From Hydractinia symbiolongicarpus (taxonomy: Eukaryota; Cnidaria; Hydrozoa; Anthoathecata; Hydractiniidae), in assembly GCF_029227915.1 (NCBI RefSeq), contig NC_079879.1, forward strand, positions 26,292,501-26,356,500: DNA of 64,000 nt. Direction: 5' to 3'. The number at the start of each line of letters is the position of its first letter. The first letter of the stretch is position 1. Positions 12,026 to 22,950 of the stretch are shown piece after piece. A program made the position numbers and the translations under genes. The notes under the pieces are model-generated. The model worked only from the letters and a program-made list of their open reading frames with translations. It searched no databases and had not been told where the DNA came from.

Positions 12026-12250
12026 CAATTTTGGCCGGAATATAAAATTTCAGAACAAAAGTTACCGAATTTGGCGCTTGTCTATGATAATATCAGTTAA
12101 ACGCTCCATGTTTCTCTTGTTTCGTTCAATTTTGACAATATAAAACGAAATTTTAGACCAAAAATCACCGAAGTCGGCACTTGTCTATGCCATTATCAAT
12201 TAAGCGCTCCATGTTTCTCTCGTTTCGCTTAATTTTGGCCGGAAAATGAA
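12026..12250 (+). repeat. ~103 bp tandem repeat, two units
   Basis: GCTCCATGTTTCTCTTGTTT at 12,103 recurs as GCTCCATGTTTCTCTCGTTT at 12,206. Each is preceded by a CGCTTGTCTATG / GCACTTGTCTATG segment and followed by AATTTTGGCCGG or a variant. Confidence 0.75.
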
Positions 12251-13122
12251 ATGTGTCTAAGGTATTGTCACATATACGAACTCTACTTGTCTTGTTTCGA
12301 TGAATTAAGACCTGAATACTTTTGTATATGCCGATTATCTCTTGGTTGAAAGAAACCTTTTTTTGTTTCACAACATTAAAACTTGTTAACGTATACCGGA
12401 ACAAAGTTTCGGCAAATATGTATCACGCCGTCTTCGCTAAGGATTAATCTGTTATGCTTTCGAATATAGAAGAATCCGTTTTTTGTCAAACAATTGTTAA
12501 TATATATTGAACGATTGTAGTTTATAATTGTAGAGTCTTGATGAAATCTAGTAGTGTTTGTGTATTTCACAGACTAAAAGCTACTTTCTAAAAATATGCT
12601 CATGCACTACGAAAGTCAAAACAATTAGCATCCGTGGCATCACAGAATGTTTCACAAGAAGATTGCTACTTCTTTATGAATTGCTTTTTGTTAATATAGG
12701 AAGTTTTTTTATGATTACTTCAAAAATAATATGATCAAGCTTGTGGTCATCCTTTTTAATATATTACATAGGGAATGATATTTTGAGACATTCACTTTTC
12801 GCCCATTGTGATTGATTTTAATTTATTTCCACAAATGAATATGTATAATACAGTGTCACGTATGAGGTGTGCTAGTTTTACGTATATTACACGTCTTGTA
12901 TTATTCTAAGAAGCAATTAACTACTTGTTAAAAAGGAAAAATATATATTCTACAAATAGTTGAAATATAGTATAGAGCTAATAGTTTTTCTCTTCTTGAT
13001 TAAAGTAGAATGAAAAGTCCTTGCAGGCTAAAAGATTTCGGAACAAATTCAATTTATTTCATTCCCTTTATAGTTCAGAAACATACTTTAATGACTTGAC
13101 ACAAGTTGATAATATAAATTGA
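12251..13122. other. AT-rich DNA without recognisable feature
   Basis: No gene, repeat or regulatory site could be supported. Confidence 0.45.
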
Positions 13123-13279
13123 CTAGTCGTTGATTAGTCGCCCGTCCTTTATATTTACCTGTCGCAGCAAAGTGGATAAAAACATATCGCATTTGATATT
13201 CGTGTTTCCGCAACATCATTTTCTAACTCAGCGGGGGGTCCGCGCAGAGACAGACAGACGACGGCTATTATTATAGAGA
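13123..13279 (-). mobile_element. Helitron-like element, downstream member of a minus-strand pair
   Basis: On the minus strand it begins TCTCTATAATAATAGCCGTC directly after the CTAG of the neighbouring copy and ends AACGACTAG followed by T. The hairpin has been lost (CGACTAATCAACGACTAG remains), leaving the terminal tetranucleotide. Confidence 0.6.
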
Positions 13280-13459
13280 CTAGTCGTTAGCCCGTGGAAA
13301 AATCCACGGGGTCGTCCGTCCTTCAAATTAACCCGTTGCAACAAAGTGGACAGAAATATATCGCATTTGGTATTGATGCGCATTTTAAAAATTCGTGTTT
13401 CCGTTACGGGACACGGCTTTCGCGGACACACAGACAGACGACGGCTATTATTAAAGAGA
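13280..13459 (-). mobile_element. Helitron-like element, upstream member of a minus-strand pair
   Basis: Minus-strand 5' end TCTCTTTAATAATAGCCGTC is preceded by A. The 3' end is GACCCCGTGGATTTTTCCAC, GGGCTAACGACTAG, then T. Full hairpin and CTAG are present. The body shares AAATGCGATATAT and GTCCACTTTGTTGCAACGGG with other copies. The short open frames on either strand here are shadows. Confidence 0.65.
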
Positions 13460-13669
13460 TTACAAACAATAGAACATACTGTGTGAAATGAGTAAGAAGG
13501 ATAAGAAGGAAAACGAAGGAGGAAAAAGCCCGTTTAAACAAGATTTCGGATACGATACGAAATCTTAAAAAAATATGTAATCCCGGAAAAGAGCTATGGT
13601 AGTTCAAATAATAAATACAGACGATAAGAGCTACATTATTCCGGGTCACTGTCTGAGCCGGACAGGGAA

Positions 13670-14629
13670 AAATCGCTTTCACTGTCACTTTTTTGTCAAA
13701 TCATCTTCATTATCTATAGCAGATATGTTTTGATCAATGGCAATAACACCAGCAATTCCTGACACCCTTCCAACAGTTGCCTTTCCGCGAAGTCCATGCC
13801 TTCCTTCAGGATTAACCTTTTCGCCATTGGTAAGCACTGAAATATAAAAAAATGTCATAGAAAAGCATTTGAGAAACCATATCTAATCCTAAGTTTTAAA
13901 ACTGCAAGAGCTGTTGTTAAGATAAGATAAGAGAAGCACACAATAAAGAAGAATCCTGAACTTTTGACAAAACCAAAAAAAAATAAATATAAATATAAAC
14001 TAGCACAATTAGGCAAAAGAAGCATTCAGCATACCTCATTCGCATAAAAGTTGAAGCTATTGACATCTATCTCATTTTCCAATTATACTGTAAAAAAGCC
14101 AGTAGCTAGACATTTCTTTTTTGAGTATGCTGACTTCTTCTTCACATCTTTTCAACAACTGATTTTCGTTGTCGCCACTATTTTTTAAACCCTACAGTAC
14201 CTCAACCCGAATGTTTTCACAATGAGTGTAAAATCATGATATATGAAGTGTCAAGAAATGTAACAACAATTCTACTTACCATCAATCTCTGTATTTTCCA
14301 TCCATGGGAAATCAAAATCACTGTCTTCGCCAGACTTCTCCTCAACACGAGGTACACCAATGTCCCCGCAATGGTGTTATAACATTTCATGAAGTCTTTA
14401 TCAACGTCTCCACAGATTTACATACTATGTAATTCAATCCTCCTTTTATTATCTGCCTTCTTTGTTTCTTGTTTGTCCTTATATGCATTGCTTCTGCCCA
14501 TGAAATAAGGTGTCGTTGTCCTTTTCTCTTGCTGTTGTTATTTTCAAGTTTTTCACGGAGCAACTTTTCCATTTTGCTAGCAGGATAATTCTTTGTTGAG
14601 ATCCACTCTAGATCTTTTGCATGAAACAA
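13670..14629 (-). pseudogene. Two- or three-exon gene fragment of unknown family, probably decayed
   Basis: Two minus-strand blocks join in frame. The first, ending near 14,280 (DSDFDFPWMENTEID then GTAAGT donor), joins the next, starting near 13,838 after a TTTCAG acceptor (LTNGEKVNPEGRHGLRGKAT). The split codon completes as valine. The second block then runs through VGRVSGIAGVIAIDQNISAI to an early stop after a run of six A. Removing one A would open an acidic tail (SDSESDFSLSGSDSDPE). Upstream, 14,387-14,629 has an 80-codon lysine/arginine-rich frame that may be another exon, but a stop and frame change separate it. The family is not recognised. A transposon-derived origin is possible. Confidence 0.4.
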
Positions 14630-14639
14630 GAAGATATAT

Positions 14640-15846
14640 TCAGATGATAGAATATATCTTACCTACTTTAATCATAGAAACTTTGCAAGATTGAATTGAA
14701 TTGAAGAAAACGTTCGAAAAGTGAATTTAAATTTCATGAAATAGATTTTCGCAGTTTATTGTTTTTCACTTTCATATTAGAATCTTGATTACCTGTAAAT
14801 AAACATTACCTACGTCCCCTAAACGACTATCGTGCAGAGAAACGCACAGTTCTGTGAAAAAACGAGTCTGTCTAGCCACAAATTTAGCCAGGAGACCCAG
14901 CGTTTTCCCTTCAAACCGCCTTTATGATCAATTTTTTCTTTCTCTATCAAAGAAAGCTTAAATAACTAGGCTAGTCATAAAGTATGATATGAAATGTTAT
15001 GGATGGTTGAGCTGGCTATCCTGGCTACAGACTCAGCCTAGTGTAAGTGGCGGCTTCTCAAGTTTGTAGATGCCTGATGATGACGTTAATAAATAAATCT
15101 TAGTGTTATATTTCCTTGTTTGAAACAGGGAAGAGGATGGGAACAAGGATGCAGTAGTCCGTAAACCGCGGAACGCCCTGCAGTGCAGCGGATAGACGCA
15201 GCAGTGATGCGCTCCGTCCTGACATAGTCACCAGGTCTCTATATTATATGGATTCTCGGATCTCCCGAAAAAATCATCAATATATCCATTTTTCATACAT
15301 ATGGTCAATATATCAATATTTAGAAGCCCGTTCATTCCAGTGCATATGGACATAATATCAATTCTACATTATCGATATATTGTCCGTTTTTTATAGTGAG
15401 TATGTTGTAAAAACAAAGCCCTTAGAAGTCAAAAATGTCTTAAGGAGAACATTTTAAACCTTGTCAAAACCCAACAACTTTACTATTCAAATCTGGCTGT
15501 TCAAATCTTCGTTGTCGAACCATTAAAAAGCAATGTAAAGAGCCTTAACTTTTGATTAATCACGGTAGAAAAATTCGAAGAGCTTAAATTTCTGATTTGT
15601 TTCCATTTTAAAAAAGCAGCAAAAGATAAATAAGAATCTCCTCCATATCGTTACTTATCGGTACTGGCTTGGATAGAACTTGATGATGTGGTTACAAAAG
15701 ACTGGGTAACAAAGCGTACGGCGGTTCTTATGATCAATGGCAATTAAAAATAATTAAAATACCGGAGATTAATGTAGCTTATTCTATTACACCGCAATTT
15801 TGCACACAAAAAGATAGAATAAGTGTATTACTGAATGAATCACAAA
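14640..15846. other. Unannotated AT-rich DNA
   Basis: An imperfect inverted stretch around 15,275-15,400 (repeated AATATATC / GATATATT words) is visible. No gene is supported. Confidence 0.4.
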
Positions 15847-15985
15847 TTTTGAATTGATTTGGATTATTGTTTGTTGCAGTATGAAACTAATTACTGCATA
15901 CCATGTTGTTCTTTAATTTGAACTACCACCTTTTAAAGATGGATTGGATTCGAACCAATAACTTTCATAGTCTTGCAACAATAGA
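15847..15985 (-). repeat. Interspersed repeat with B-box-like motif, copy 1
   Basis: About 139 bp nearly identical to 20,681-20,813. On the minus strand it contains GGTTCGAATCC within a perfect 5 bp stem (ATTGG..CCAAT), like the T-arm/B box of a tRNA gene. It may be the tRNA-related part of a second SINE family. No complete cloverleaf or A box was recognised. Confidence 0.6.
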
Positions 15986-17265
15986 CTTAATTTACTTGGA
16001 ATTCACAAAATTCAATGTCACTTCAAATAAAAACACATCATAAAGCTTGTTGTTACAAAATTAATTGTGAGTTAAAAACCGTAGCTAAGTATTACAGGTT
16101 TGTTGAAACTGTTGTCTCCTTGAATTAACAAACTTTAGACTTTCGCCAAATTTTTTTCTAAAGTAAAGGGTGTAGCCACCTATCTGAAAACTTTGTTTCA
16201 GCCAACTGGTTTTCGGCTATTTTCGCTTTTTAGCCAGACTTTTTTAAAAATTCACGTTAATTTAATGTCCCTTATTAAAGTGTAACGTAAATATCCAGGA
16301 CGTTTAAAAAGCTACTAGTTGTATTTTTCTGACATCGCAACAGCGATTATAGCCAGGGACGAGGTTGTATTATTATAACCTCGCTACGGACGACGTTGTA
16401 CTTATATAACATAACACAAGTTCAGCTGGGAAGAGGCCAGGGAAGGGCTGCAGAAAGTTAGTATGTATCACCATGCTCGGCAGCATGGCTGCATGTATTA
16501 ATGTAACTGTGTCTCTTTTATTACTTGCAGAGTAATTAATTACCCAATGGGTTATGGCATATGCTCGTCATTCATAAAACAACGCATCCATCCATACCGT
16601 ACCGTACGCATTTAATTTTTGCAACGTGAAATTCATCGTTAAACAAATTTTGAAATTCTGGTTAAATACTAAGAATTAAAACGCAAAGGCCTACTAAATA
16701 TCTCGATTAACATTTAAGGTCTTTTTTTATCACATGAAATGTGTACAAGTGTTCTAAATTTTAACGAGTTTGTTCGGAAACAAAAAAGCAAGGGGAAACT
16801 TTATTCTAGTCAGTACACAAGCAAGCGAATTGAATTAAGTAATTGGGAAAGATGTCCTATTAGGGTAAATATTTAGGCAATTAGCCTGGCACATCCACAC
16901 CTACACATACAATACTGAAAACAAAATTTAGGAAACCATTCCCGCAATATATACGATATTGAATGTTTTGTGAAGCTAAACAAGGCAAATCTTATTCTGA
17001 TTAAAAAACAATTAGACAAGTAGCGAAACCTATCAATTCATCATTAAAAAAGTATTTTGGGGAATAATCTTACGCAATATAAAAAAAAGAACAGAATAAA
17101 AAACGGTCCAACGATCACTTTTTTCTACTCACAAATCGAAAGGGCGAGTAGCACGCGCGTGCGTATATCATTGCATGTGCATACATCAAAGATTTTGTTA
17201 AAGCTCTCTCGAACCTTGTAGGAAGAAGCTCGTACCAAATGAAATGTTCAATGTTCTAGCAAGCG
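15986..17265. other. Unannotated interval
   Basis: Contains a short hairpin at 16,360-16,383 (CGAGGTTGTAT / ATAACCTCG). No coding region is supported. Confidence 0.4.
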
Positions 17266-17269
17266 AATA

Positions 17270-18165
17270 AAAAAGCCTTTCTTCTACTTTGTAAACAGGC
17301 AAGGGAGCAAAAGATCCTGACATACAACTTAAAAGATATCTGATAAAAACGCTATCGCGAAAGGTGAAGTATTAAATCTCTTGGTCGGCCAATTCGAGAA
17401 AAGACTTTATTCCACTCAGAAAACAGGCACGGGAGTGTTAGACCTATCCATACATCATTTGAAATGAGAATTTTGGAAGTTGCCTTTCACGCTGAATATA
17501 ATGTTAGATATCCATCCATACACTACTAAAAAGGAGATTTAGCTAGTAAGCGAATCAAAAGCGAAACTTTATTCTACACCACAAAGAAGCAATCAAGAAA
17601 AAGACCCTACCATATATGTCTAAAAACACTTCATTCCACTCCGATAACAATCACGCGCAATAATATCAGATGTCCTAGCATGTAAATTCACGGGAAGACT
17701 TTATTCCACTCAGTAAGAAGCAGGAACAAGGGGGACCGATCCATACCACCATACAATATTAATAGGATATTTTGCAAAATACCTTCAGGCGGAAAAACAT
17801 ACAGCATGTCCTAGCAGACCTGTGTATACAAAATTAGTTCTACTCAGTAAACAACCAATCAAATGAGAGATCCATCCATACCTTATAAAAATAGAGATTT
17901 TATCAATATACATGCATCATTTGAAAAACGCATTTTTTGATCTTACCCTTCGCGCGAATTAAAATATTTAGCACGCCAACCTTAGATGTTCTAACAGCTC
18001 AATTCACGGAATACTTTATTCGACGCAGTAAAAATGAAGAAATGTGGGACACCTATCCATACATCTATCAAAAGAGAGATATTGAAACAAGCAGTAGAGT
18101 TGAATAACTATCCATACACAAATAAAAACGATATTTTAGAAAAATACTTGTGTGTATCATATGTT
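17270..18165 (-). repeat. Strongly diverged satellite B repeats, minus orientation
   Basis: Recurring words CTATCCATACATC, ACTTTATTCCACTCAG and AACAGGCA mark irregular units. The last unit (TATCCATACACAAATAAAAA then CGATATTTTAGAAAAATACT near 18,107-18,150) aligns well with the reverse complement of the 38.7-41.1 kb repeats. The 62-residue frame at 18,034-18,222 lies in this repeat and is not a gene. Confidence 0.55.
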
Positions 18166-18768
18166 TTTTTTGCTGTTCATAGGAAGCAGTGTAATGTGAT
18201 TTTGAACTTTCAATATTTTTAAAACTAAAACCTTATGACAAAAATGATAAAAATGTATATGGACTTTTTTTGTTCGTAGCTGTTAGAAAAACTATTGGAG
18301 GGACATAGTTATTAATATAGTGTAACTAGCTAAATAAAATTGAGTTATGACTGTTATGGTTGCTACGAAGTTAAGTTATATTCTGCTGTCCTAGGCCCGT
18401 TCTTAAGGCTCTCTAGCCATTGAACGCTACGACTTTCTCATAATAACCGGTTGAAAATAGCTATTAGGTAATAATAGTATGAATAGAATTTGATTTAGCT
18501 AATATTGGGTATATTTTGACTCCTAAAAAGAAATAGTACTCTAGCATTTTTTTTTTTTGCAAAACAGTAAAATTTGTTGAGTTATTTCTAAAAGGTTTTA
18601 GTAATTCTAATAGACTAAGGCATTTCACAAGATAGTTAGCGTATTGCTCTGAATAGACCCGTCATCATGCTCCATCCATACTACACGAAGGTAGCATAGA
18701 AGCACACAGTATGTTACAAAAAAATTATGGTCCTTTTTTGAACATTATATTTAATTAAAACGTATATA

Positions 18769-18948
18769 CAGTTGACTCTCTCCAATCCGAATCTCTATTA
18801 TCCGAATCTTTAACTATAATCCGAACAAATTAAAAATCAGCGTCGATTTTCCTTAAGAAACTCTCATAATCTACTTTCTACTATCCGACTCTCTGTAATC
18901 TGAAAGAGAATTATCCCCCTTGAGATTCGGATTAGAGAGAGTCAACTG
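18769..18948. mobile_element. pogo/Tigger-like MITE, 180 bp
   Basis: Terminal inverted repeats CAGTTGACTCTCTCCAATCC and, reverse complemented at the right end, CAGTTGACTCTCTCTAATCC, continuing GAATCTC. The element is flanked by TA on both sides, the target of Tc1/mariner-superfamily elements. The CAGTTGAC start is typical of pogo/Tigger derivatives. Internal words ATCCGAATCT and ATCCGACTCT repeat the terminal motif. No coding capacity. Confidence 0.85.
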
Positions 18949-19059
18949 TACATACATTTCAATAAAATAATTTGTTATAATTTTTCTATACCGAAATATC
19001 GCCGCTTTATTAAAAGAAAAATGCTATTCAGTTGATGTCGACATAAGTATGATATATAA

Positions 19060-19650
19060 AGGTAGCAGAACTACTTTAGGATCCACTGACAGAGATGCGA
19101 CAAGGTTAGATGAAAAGACTGATCGACTTCCTGGAACACATATGCATATAGACTTGATAAGCGCAAAACAAATGTTACGTCATATCCATGCCGAAAGTTT
19201 TAAAAAATGTTGTTTACGCTTTTCAGAAATCATTTCGGAAAGCCGAGTATAGAACTTTCGACACACGCGACCCATTCCGCCACACACGGATATCGCTAGT
19301 GGCGTTAAAGTTTCATGCTCTACTTGCAAAATAAGTTTATTGTAATTTTTCTTTTTTTCCTTTTTATTTACATCATATGCTTTTGGTAGCACACCTTCGC
19401 ATCTAAAAATGCCATTTGACCAGTGTTCCAAAAGCCTCTTGTGCATACATAACTCTCGATTCCTGAGAAACATTCGCTGTCCACTGGCTCAATGGCTCAC
19501 CAGGTAACTGTTGTAGACACGGTTCAATGCGTACATCATGACAAACCTCTTTTAGTTACATCCCAGTGACATTACGGATTTCATTGTCTAAGCGAAAGGA
19601 AGCCACATTATTTGCATGACAAAGCATGATCAATTGTGAACTTGAAATTC
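19060..19650 (-). pseudogene. Reverse-transcriptase C-terminal relic of a retroelement
   Basis: Read on the minus strand with three or four frame changes and stops, this gives the conserved C-terminal block of a reverse-transcriptase protein widespread in cnidarian genomes. The segments in order are TIDHALSC, NEIRNVTGM, LKEVCHDVRIEPCLQQLPGE, LILQVEHETLTPLAISVCGG, MGRVCRKFYTRLSEMISEKR, SAWI then a stop, and CFALIKSICICVPGSR. Family recognition is from memory of that repeated protein and not from catalytic residues, which lie further upstream and are absent. The many breaks show an old, dead copy. I cannot assign the retroelement order with confidence. Confidence 0.65.
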
Positions 19651-20680
19651 GAATCTGAGCCCAGAAGCATAGCTTGTTAATTGTGTATCTCTCGTTCCTT
19701 GAAGGTAGTCAGTCAACTAGATACACTGCTTCCTGGTTGATATCGTTCAGTCTGATTTCCTGCTTACACATTTCACTTCTGACATGATCAAGAATGACAC
19801 TAATCTTAGCAATTTATTTTGTTTGATTGTTTTTTCTTTTGTTTCAGTTCTGGATCTTCTTCATATTGTCGAGTCTGTTTTTTTATTTGTTTACCAAGAT
19901 ATTCAGTTATTTGTGATAAGTTTTAGAATATTCGTAAGACGACCAAGTTTAACCGGGAGTGACAGCAGTTGTCTCTCGTTATTGTTTACTTTAATACCTC
20001 CCGTCAGTGCTGGTATTAATTCGAATTAATAACTACGAGTACTTCTTCCAATAATTATATATGTGTGGTATGTTCGCATACAGTATGTTAATTTATGCTT
20101 GTAGCCAGCCACTGATAAAACAACTTTATGTCCCTTGCAACTCTGTTTTAGCAATTTTACTCAGCATCTTTAATTCATTAATCCAATCTTCTACCTTATC
20201 CAAAATATATCCACCTTTCAAGCTTCTTGAACCAATTACATTATTACATTATTACCAATTACATGTTACAAACTGCGGTGTGATAAATTAGTTTCCTCAA
20301 AAAATTATTTTTTTAACTAAATTTTACTTATTGGATTTGATTTTCACATGGCAACTACAATCATGTTCATAATAGTTTTGGAAAAACCACTTTCCCCCTC
20401 CCCCCACTCTTCAGTGTTGGTTGGAGGTCTTTTCCAGAGTCGCCGGCAGTATTTTGGGGCACAAATCAACACAAAATCAACACTGACTGTTGGGGGAAGG
20501 GGGGAAACTCTGAAAAAAGCCTCAAAAGCCGTTTTTCCAATAATTTATGAACATGATTGTAGTTATAGCTCAGCAAAACCTGAATAACTGAACGTATATC
20601 CCGAGTAAATTAAAAAATTTCCTTCTTTCATTTCTTTTCTTATAGTTACCTCTTTTTTTGAAACATTTGTTTGTAAAATT
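19651..20680. other. Unannotated interval
   Basis: Includes a C-rich then G-rich inverted pair near 20,385-20,510 (CCCCCTCCCCCCACTCTTCA and GTTGGGGGAAGGGGGGAAAC) within a TTGGAAAAACCAC..GTTTTTCCAA frame. This is probably a fold-back repeat of about 170 bp at 20,370-20,545. No gene is supported. Confidence 0.45.
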
Positions 20681-20813
20681 TTTTGAATTGATTTGCATTA
20701 TTGTTTGTTGCAGTATGAAACTAATTACACACCATGTTGTTCTTCCATTTGAACTACCACCTTTTAAAGATGGATTGGATTCGAACCAATAACTTTCATG
20801 GTTTTACAACAAT
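20681..20813 (-). repeat. Interspersed repeat with B-box-like motif, copy 2
   Basis: Direct repeat of 15,847-15,985: same TTGTTTGTTGCAGTATGAAA, AACTACCACCTTTTAAAGAT and GGATTCGAACCAATAACTTT segments, with a few substitutions and a short deletion. Confidence 0.6.
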
Positions 20814-21472
20814 GGAAATATTTTTTAAATAACATAACACAGAAATACAAAAGGTCACACATAGTATCAGTATTTACACAAAACTAATTTTGTTACCAGA
20901 AAACTTCCTTGTCCCACTCTTCCAAGAATCATTTTCATCAAAGTTTTTTTTGGTTTTACCTGCATTAGAAATACAAAAAAACAAACAAAAAAAACAGCAA
21001 AAATTACCACCAAATTGATTAACATAAAAAGCAAAGTATAAATTAGAACAGAAAAATCCCGAGAAGAGTTGTGAACAAAAAACATTGCGCATCATCATTA
21101 AATTAAAACAACAGAAATTTATCTAGTTTTTAAAATCATTACACTGTAAAACTAATTCCACCACTCCACGACTGTTATAAATTAAAACAGGATGTAAAAG
21201 TTTCAGAAATTGCTTATTCAATTTTTCAGCATAAGTCGCAATAAAGCCTTGAGGTAGGAAATTAGCTGACTGAAAAGAGGGATATACTTCAACTTAGGGG
21301 TATTTCAACTGGCAATATTACCTGTACATATAACATCCCTCCTGAAAGTCAATATACTGAATAAAAATTTGACTACTTATTTGAATAATTATGGTACCAA
21401 GTTAGCAGTATCTCTACACTGTCTCAGTTTAACAAGTATTGTACAGATTTCAGACATGTCTAGCCTAGTTAA

Positions 21473-22946
21473 AGGGGAACTCCAGTAAAAATCACTTTTC
21501 TTTTCTTTGTTTGTTTTATACGTACTCAGAAAAGCATAAGAAATCAAAAAAAAACTTACTTTACTTGTTTTTCTTATTTAAAATTGTTGTACAAGCCTTC
21601 GCATATTCAATTTTTTTCTCATAAAAAACAGACAGGCGCGATTTCATTACGGACCGGACCCGATTATAAATAATGACATCACATCGTGCAGAAAGTTTAA
21701 GCGAGCGCATGTTAAGACCTATAAATACAGCTTACATTAAATCGCTTTTTGTATGTAATTTACGTTTAAATCTTTAAAAAATGGTTAGTTGCTCTGTGTT
21801 TCTATGTACTGATCGATCAGAGAAGTGTAAAGAAGTAAGTTTTCACAGAATCCCGTCTGTGAAAAAAATAGAACTCAAAAACGGCTAAACAAAATACGTT
21901 GTGCAGGTGATCTACCAAGCGATCAAAGTTTTTATATTTGGTTGGCGCACTTCACAGATAGTTCTTTTAAAAGATATCTGCAGGAAATAAACTTCCATAT
22001 TAAGATACTCTGCTACTTTGTAAAAATGCCATTTTAGCTAGTGAACGCGATTAAAGTTTCTCATTTCTTCTTATCTCAATATTTGTACTTATATCCACAG
22101 AACTCAACCAAATAACGTTTTGTACATTTTTATATTAAATAAGAGAACATTATACGAATTTCCAATACAAACACCGACAAAAAAGCTTTCTAGTTACACA
22201 TGTATCTTTCGTAGCGCTCAAGTTTCTATTCTTTGTTTTTCAAAAAAGAAGCTTTTTTGATGGAAGGACATGCCAAGTATTTTCAGGAGGTAAATGTACC
22301 CATTTTCTTCAATCTTTGTAACTTTATAATGGCTGCATGTAATGCTGATAATGCAGTTTCTAAAACAGCTTTGTCAAAACAACCACTTGTAAGTCAGTAG
22401 CTTCTGCAACACATTTATGACTTACCATAATCATAAGATTGATTTTTATTTATACAATAATAATACCCCGTTTTACCAACTTATCTAGCCCGAACATATT
22501 TGATTTTATATCACGCATTTCAATGGTACTCCATCACGGAGAAAATTTTAACGTTACATAAAATTTGTTTACATTTGTGCGCAAAAAAAGCGCGTGTAGA
22601 GGAAAAATATTGCTGAACTGTAAAAAAAAATAAATTGGCTTGTAAAGTATAAAAGATTTTTTAATGAAGCAAATGATAAAGTTTTTTGACGAAAAGAATG
22701 TTAAAAAAAGCGATTAAGTATATTTATTTCTTAAAAAAAAAAAATATTTTGCTAAGAACGTTGCTTGAGCCAGTAAAAGACACCTCATCACTTTGCATCA
22801 TTATTAATTTCTCCCTTGTGAGACAGAAGAGGTTCGAAGTCGTGTGGCTGTAGCTTTGTAAAGTCTTTCTCATGAAGAGAATTATCCGATTCTATGTTTT
22901 ATATAACATTTTTTTTTAAATATTTTTTTTTCACTGGAGTGCTCCT
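21473..22946 (+). mobile_element. Kolobok-like DNA transposon, decayed, 1.47 kb
   Basis: Flanked by TTAA at 21,469-21,472 and 22,947-22,950. Terminal inverted repeats read AGGGGAACTCCAGTAAAAAT on the left and AGGAGCACTCCAGTGAAAAA on the right (reverse complement). TTAA target duplication, AGGG-type ends and an internal THAP-domain relic together point to the Kolobok superfamily. No intact transposase remains, so the copy is non-autonomous. A second truncated copy lies at 30,446. Confidence 0.8.
21781..21985 (+). pseudogene. THAP zinc-finger relic inside the Kolobok-like element
   Basis: Starting at ATG 21,781, the frame gives MVSCSVFLCTDRSEKC followed by KEVSFHRIPSVKK. After a frame change it gives RCAGDLPSDQS and IWLAHFTDSSFK. 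This matches the order of a THAP domain (N-terminal C..C, a FHxxP segment, a tryptophan, then a C/A-x2-HF-x4-F motif). The second-pair cysteine that should precede HF is replaced (LAHF), and the frame is broken, so no functional DNA-binding domain is made. In intact elements this domain recognises the transposon ends. Confidence 0.65.
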
Positions 22947-22950
22947 TTAA

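Noticed and set aside
20867-21098. Two overlapping hydrophobic minus-strand ORFs
   Set aside because: Phe/Cys/Val richness comes from A-rich plus-strand DNA; no start or splice context supports them.
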